Made by a program: the position numbers and the translations under genes. This document shows, one piece after another, positions 44,712 to 48,742 of a DNA stretch of 48,742 nucleotides. Under the pieces are notes generated by a model. The model did not search any database, was not told where the DNA came from, and was given only the letters and a program-made list of their open reading frames with translations. The stretch spans positions 2,925 through 51,666 of the forward strand of contig KN888838.1 in assembly GCA_000934455.1 (NCBI GenBank). The letters run 5' to 3'. Numbering within the stretch: position 1 is the stretch's first letter; the number at the start of each line of letters is the position of its first letter. This DNA comes from Apostichopus parvimensis (taxonomy: Eukaryota; Echinodermata; Holothuroidea; Aspidochirotida; Stichopodidae).

Positions 44712-47700
44712 GACTGCTTAATATATCTGGTTACTATTTCCTGTTGACTTGCGATTGGCTTAAAAGATGCACCATTGAACACTGGGAATTAAAAAGCCAT
44801 AACCTATGAAAATAGAAAGATGACACGTGCACATGTTTATAATCAAGAAAATTAGAATTGATTATGGTGTATAGCAAAGTGTATCCACTGTCCCCACAGT
44901 GCAATATTTTCTTTCTTATCATGATGAACATCTGAAAAATAATGTAAACCCAACATACAGTAGCCTATCCTAGCTTAACTTAGGCCTTTAATATACATGT
45001 ATAGTTTTACTAAACCTAAAAGCCCCATTATGTAAATTCCATTATAAACATGAACTAACCGATCCAAAACCCTACAAATGTTGTAGATACAATTAAGTAG
45101 TAAATAAATAGTCACACAATCATGACAATGTAGTTTTTTTCACAAAATTTTACCGATTTGCAAAGATGAACAAATGGAAAGTTCAAACCAAAACAAGGTG
45201 TCAGGTCTATGTCATTGTTTTGGTCCATATGGCAACATCAATTGGACGCAAGTGCAAGCAGGTTTATTGACCTGTTCATTTGTAACTGTACTATAACTGT
45301 ACTGGCTATATGGTGGGCTACATATTGTTTTATGCAATCACTATGCAAGTTACAGGGACCATTATGTGATGTCTAACTCTCTTTGAGCATTCCTGGACAC
45401 ATTTCACAATAAGCCCGAGTCATTACTTACGTCCCTTGCACTGAGTTAAGCAAAAAAATAGTTCAGTGTTGCCTCCAGGCGCCATATTGATGTCAAGACA
45501 TTTGTTGTGCATGTGTCGGGTAAATGTTTTGGTACAGAAACTGGGTTATTTTTGCTTTCATATTTCGTTCGCTCAGGGTCTACTAATGGGCCAAAACGTT
45601 GCAAATATGTACCTGATTGTGTGATCATTTAAAAGGCCTAGGAAAGAATTGTGGTGAACGTCAATATAATGGAGCTTTAGTATAAAGTAAAAGTAGGATC
45701 AGACCTACCTAATAAGTAGTTCTGGAATAGCACTCTTCTGTGGACTTATGCTAGCCTTTATATTATATTGAACTGTACTATGCCTACTTAGCCAGTAAGG
45801 CTTGTCATTATTCTCTAGGTAGCCTCAAGTTAGACCTATTGAGCAGGGTCGTAACTTTAATAAGGCATTGCCTAATAAACTAACTGCTAATACAGTAATA
45901 CTAATACTAGACTTATAACTTTAAAGACTTGTTTGGCCTTGGTTAGGCTAGTACTAGTACTAGGCCTATAGTATTACTAATACTAGAACTAAGTTGAAGC
46001 CTACCACTACCAGTAACATTTAGGATCTGGATGACTGCGCTGGGGACGTTTAACTAAACGTTTTTGATACCTTACGGCGATTAAGAAGTTTCCTCTCAAT
46101 GTCTTCTGTATAAAATGAAATCCTGAGCCTTCCGTGTATGTAAATCTGTCTTACAATCATGTAATCACTTCAGGTTAATTAATAACGTAGTGATATGTCC
46201 GAACGATGATCAAAGTAAGCCTGTCATATATTGGATCCTTCCAATTGAAATCGCATAGTATCCACAAACACCAATAACGCAAAGGCTGACGCTCTTTAGA
46301 GTGAGTACCTGTTTGCAGTTGCCAGGGGACGATTTAGTATCCAAAGGCTGGTTGACGGCCATGGTCTTTATTAATTATTTGCATATTTTTAATTTGCAAA
46401 ATGCCATGGAAAGCCAAATGGAGTTTACAGAGTATCTATTGCCGGTTGCCTGCGATTATATAGGGCTTAGTGAAATAGGTTTCCAATTCACAGGTCGTAG
46501 GTAAGAAATTAAATGCATAGTTTGAAAGTTATCTTGTTTACAACGTTTCCCAGCCTGTTGACTTCAAGTGACCTTTGATCCTTCATCCAAAACAATATGG
46601 TTGTTGTATTCCATAAGACACACTTACACATATCAAGCCTTAATTAAGCTTTACTTTTGGGATCATTTTCTTTACTATGGATTCACAATCTGACCTCTGT
46701 TGACCCAAAATGACCTTTGACCCCCCTATAGAAAACAGTATAGCACCTTTACTCTCCATATATCAGACTTACAGACTAACATGAGGTTCAACGAATGTCA
46801 AGTTCAGGTGTTTTCATGTTACAAGGTTTTCAAACTTTGATCTTTTACGACCCCAAGTGAAATTACATGACATTATAACAATATTGTTTTTGTACTCAAG
46901 TTAAGACAGTCTGGGGAGCTGGAAGAGGGACAGACCTACAAACCAAATATCAACGGATCAACGAAGTTAATTTTGGGGTTATCGTGTAGCTCTGCTCTTC
47001 ATCTCTTTGGCAGACCTATTACCGCGGCATGACCAGGCTTTGTTTTTAAAGTTATCATTCAGTTGTTTTCATTCAGCTGCATGAGCTAATTTGTATTAGT
47101 AACAAAGCAAAAAGGGGTGGGGTGGGGACTGCCAGACAATAACATGATCAATGTTTCGTTTCCTATACCATGTCATACTGCAAGTCAAATTCTTGAGGGA
47201 AGAAAGTCCAAATTTAAGAAAAAATAGACATTTTGAGATAACAAGTCGAAAGTCGAATGTTTTTTCGAGGAGAAAATTCGCCGAAAAGTTGAGATAAAAT
47301 AATGGAAAGCTTGAGCTTAAATTCGTTAGAATTACTAGTGTCTTACCTGGGACATGGTAGCATCTACAGAACCAATAAACTTCTGGGAAAGACACCAAAC
47401 TTTTCATTTATTGTCCCTCTCCTACCACGCCATACTTTTGGATAAGTTCTTACGTCATGCACTGTCGTCTTCAGTGGATGAAAACTTTAATCACTGTGTT
47501 TTTTTTTACTCCTCCTCACTGTTTTGTGTCAGTTTTTATCGCTTTGGACCTATTAATGTCGGCTGTGGTTCACCTTTCAAGCCTACTAGATTTCAGGTTA
47601 TGACCAGGGGAAGATCATGGGTGGCGGGGAAAGTCCTAGGGACCGGCCTAGGCTAGTGGGCCCGGGGAAATATGGAACGCGTGTTGAAACATATTGTATT

Positions 47701-48742
47701 CCACCTTTATTAATACAAAGAGAGAGGAAGAGTGCAAAAGGGGGTCTGGTGGCTTAATATCCTGGCCCCGACCTGGCTACCGAAGCGCGCGCCACTGCCA
47801 TTATTTAATTAAACATCCCTTTTTACTTGTTTTACTGTTTATTTTCCTGTTTCCAAGGGACGTGGAGAAAATAATGAAACAACGGCTGTGTAAATGAAAC
47901 AGAAATGCGCAGACCGCAGGCTCATCCCTGGATACCATGATCCCTGAAAACCCGTACATATACAGTACGTAGGTGTTTGGCATAACATTTGCAATGCCTT
48001 GTATATATTCTGTACTGTACCAACTATAATACTAACGATTCAGGGATCTTTGGTAGCCTGATCATCGTCCTACATTCGTCAACGTGCTTACAATTCGAAA
48101 ATAGCTATTACTCTCATTCTGTTGCGATGTAACATCCTGATGTCTCGGAGTACGAGGCAAACAACACGAAGGAAGATTTCACAGGTTAAATATCGGACGA
48201 TAGTAAATCCTTCCCAATCAGATAGTCCTACTCCTAGCCTAGGCCTACTGTAGTGCAGGCTAAGCATACTGACAGACTGTAGCCTATATCTGATGATGTT
48301 ATCCTATTCTTACTTAGCCGTTTATTTGATCCTAGCCAAGGAGAAGGACCATGACTATCCTAGGTCTAAAATATGAACAGTAACGTTTTTACGAGAGGGT
48401 TACTTGCCCCAGTTACACTTGACATAGGCCTAGCTATGGAGTTTGAAAGGAGATGGATGAACAAGAATAACACACTGGACCACCTAGTAATAGCATGGAC
48501 ACTTCGAATTCCGGACACCTAAGCCTTAAAACACCCCAAAACTATATCTATTGGTATAAATCACCTGAAAATAAACTTGATATGGTGGGAGAGGTGTGTT
48601 ATAGTACGATACACGGCCAAACTTTCTTTCCTGCAAACTGTTTTCACGTTGTATTCCACGAAGATTCTTGTGATTGTGGAACTGGTATTTCTTTGCTAGA
48701 GTATTGCGAATATTCGGACACACAGTCCCACAGTGTGGCGCT
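44709..48742. other. upstream region of KIF28, no gene recognised
   Basis: Unique, AT-rich sequence with scattered TAGGCCTA motifs (45890-46010, 48230-48260). Two exon-like islands stand out: 46318-46501 (+) and 47347-47382 (-), both listed as findings. 46560-46730 has repeated TGACCTTTGACC phrases typical of dispersed repeats. The right edge (48500-48742) shows no coding signal. Confidence 0.45.
46711..46723 (-). promoter_or_regulatory. DR1-like motif (GGGTCAAAGGTCA)
   Basis: One of two such phrases (the other at 46569-46581, one base off) in a stretch with further TGACC half sites. Probably repeat-derived; it could bind RXR/HNF4-type receptors. Confidence 0.3.

Overview
The window is animal nuclear DNA: four intron-rich protein genes with GT-AG introns (plus one AT-AC intron), AT-rich non-coding sequence, many minisatellites and several small transposon relics. 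Gene families and the texture of the repeats suggest an invertebrate deuterostome, probably an echinoderm such as a sea cucumber. That assignment is an inference; no species marker is present. I rebuilt the genes by hand from splice sites, reading-frame phase and similarity to remembered family sequences.

Layout. (1) 1-1647, + strand: the last three coding exons of WDR46/UTP7, a nucleolar rRNA-processing protein; the rest of the gene lies to the left. (2) 1648-6329: a WDR46/ANO8 convergent intergenic region with a complete non-autonomous hAT element (682 bp, perfect 8-bp target duplication) and a 91-bp-period tandem repeat in the probable ANO8 3' UTR. (3) 6330-17989, - strand: a complete 15-exon anoctamin (TMEM16) gene of 748 codons, closest to ANO8. 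Its second exon is split by a 50-N gap whose flanks are two near-identical copies of the same sequence, so the assembly carries a false duplication. (4) 18054-19852: divergent intergenic region, a candidate shared promoter. (5) 19853-30048, + strand: a complete 14-exon lysosomal-type beta-galactosidase (GLB1 family, 620 aa). (6) 30049-32352: convergent intergenic region. (7) 32741-44708, - strand: a complete 23-exon kinesin-3 of the KIF28/KLP-6 type (about 942 aa: motor, FHA, C2-like region), with a second possible terminal exon at 32353-32541. (8) 44709-48742: upstream sequence without a convincing gene.

The four genes are not an operon or pathway: ribosome biogenesis, membrane lipid/ion handling, glycan degradation and microtubule transport. 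The most notable element is the first KIF28 coding intron, a minor-spliceosome (U12) AT-AC intron with near-consensus 5' splice site and branch point. It interrupts the first beta strand of the motor domain and itself holds a LINE 3' end and an exact 39-bp tandem duplication beside the splice site. No undescribed gene system was found.
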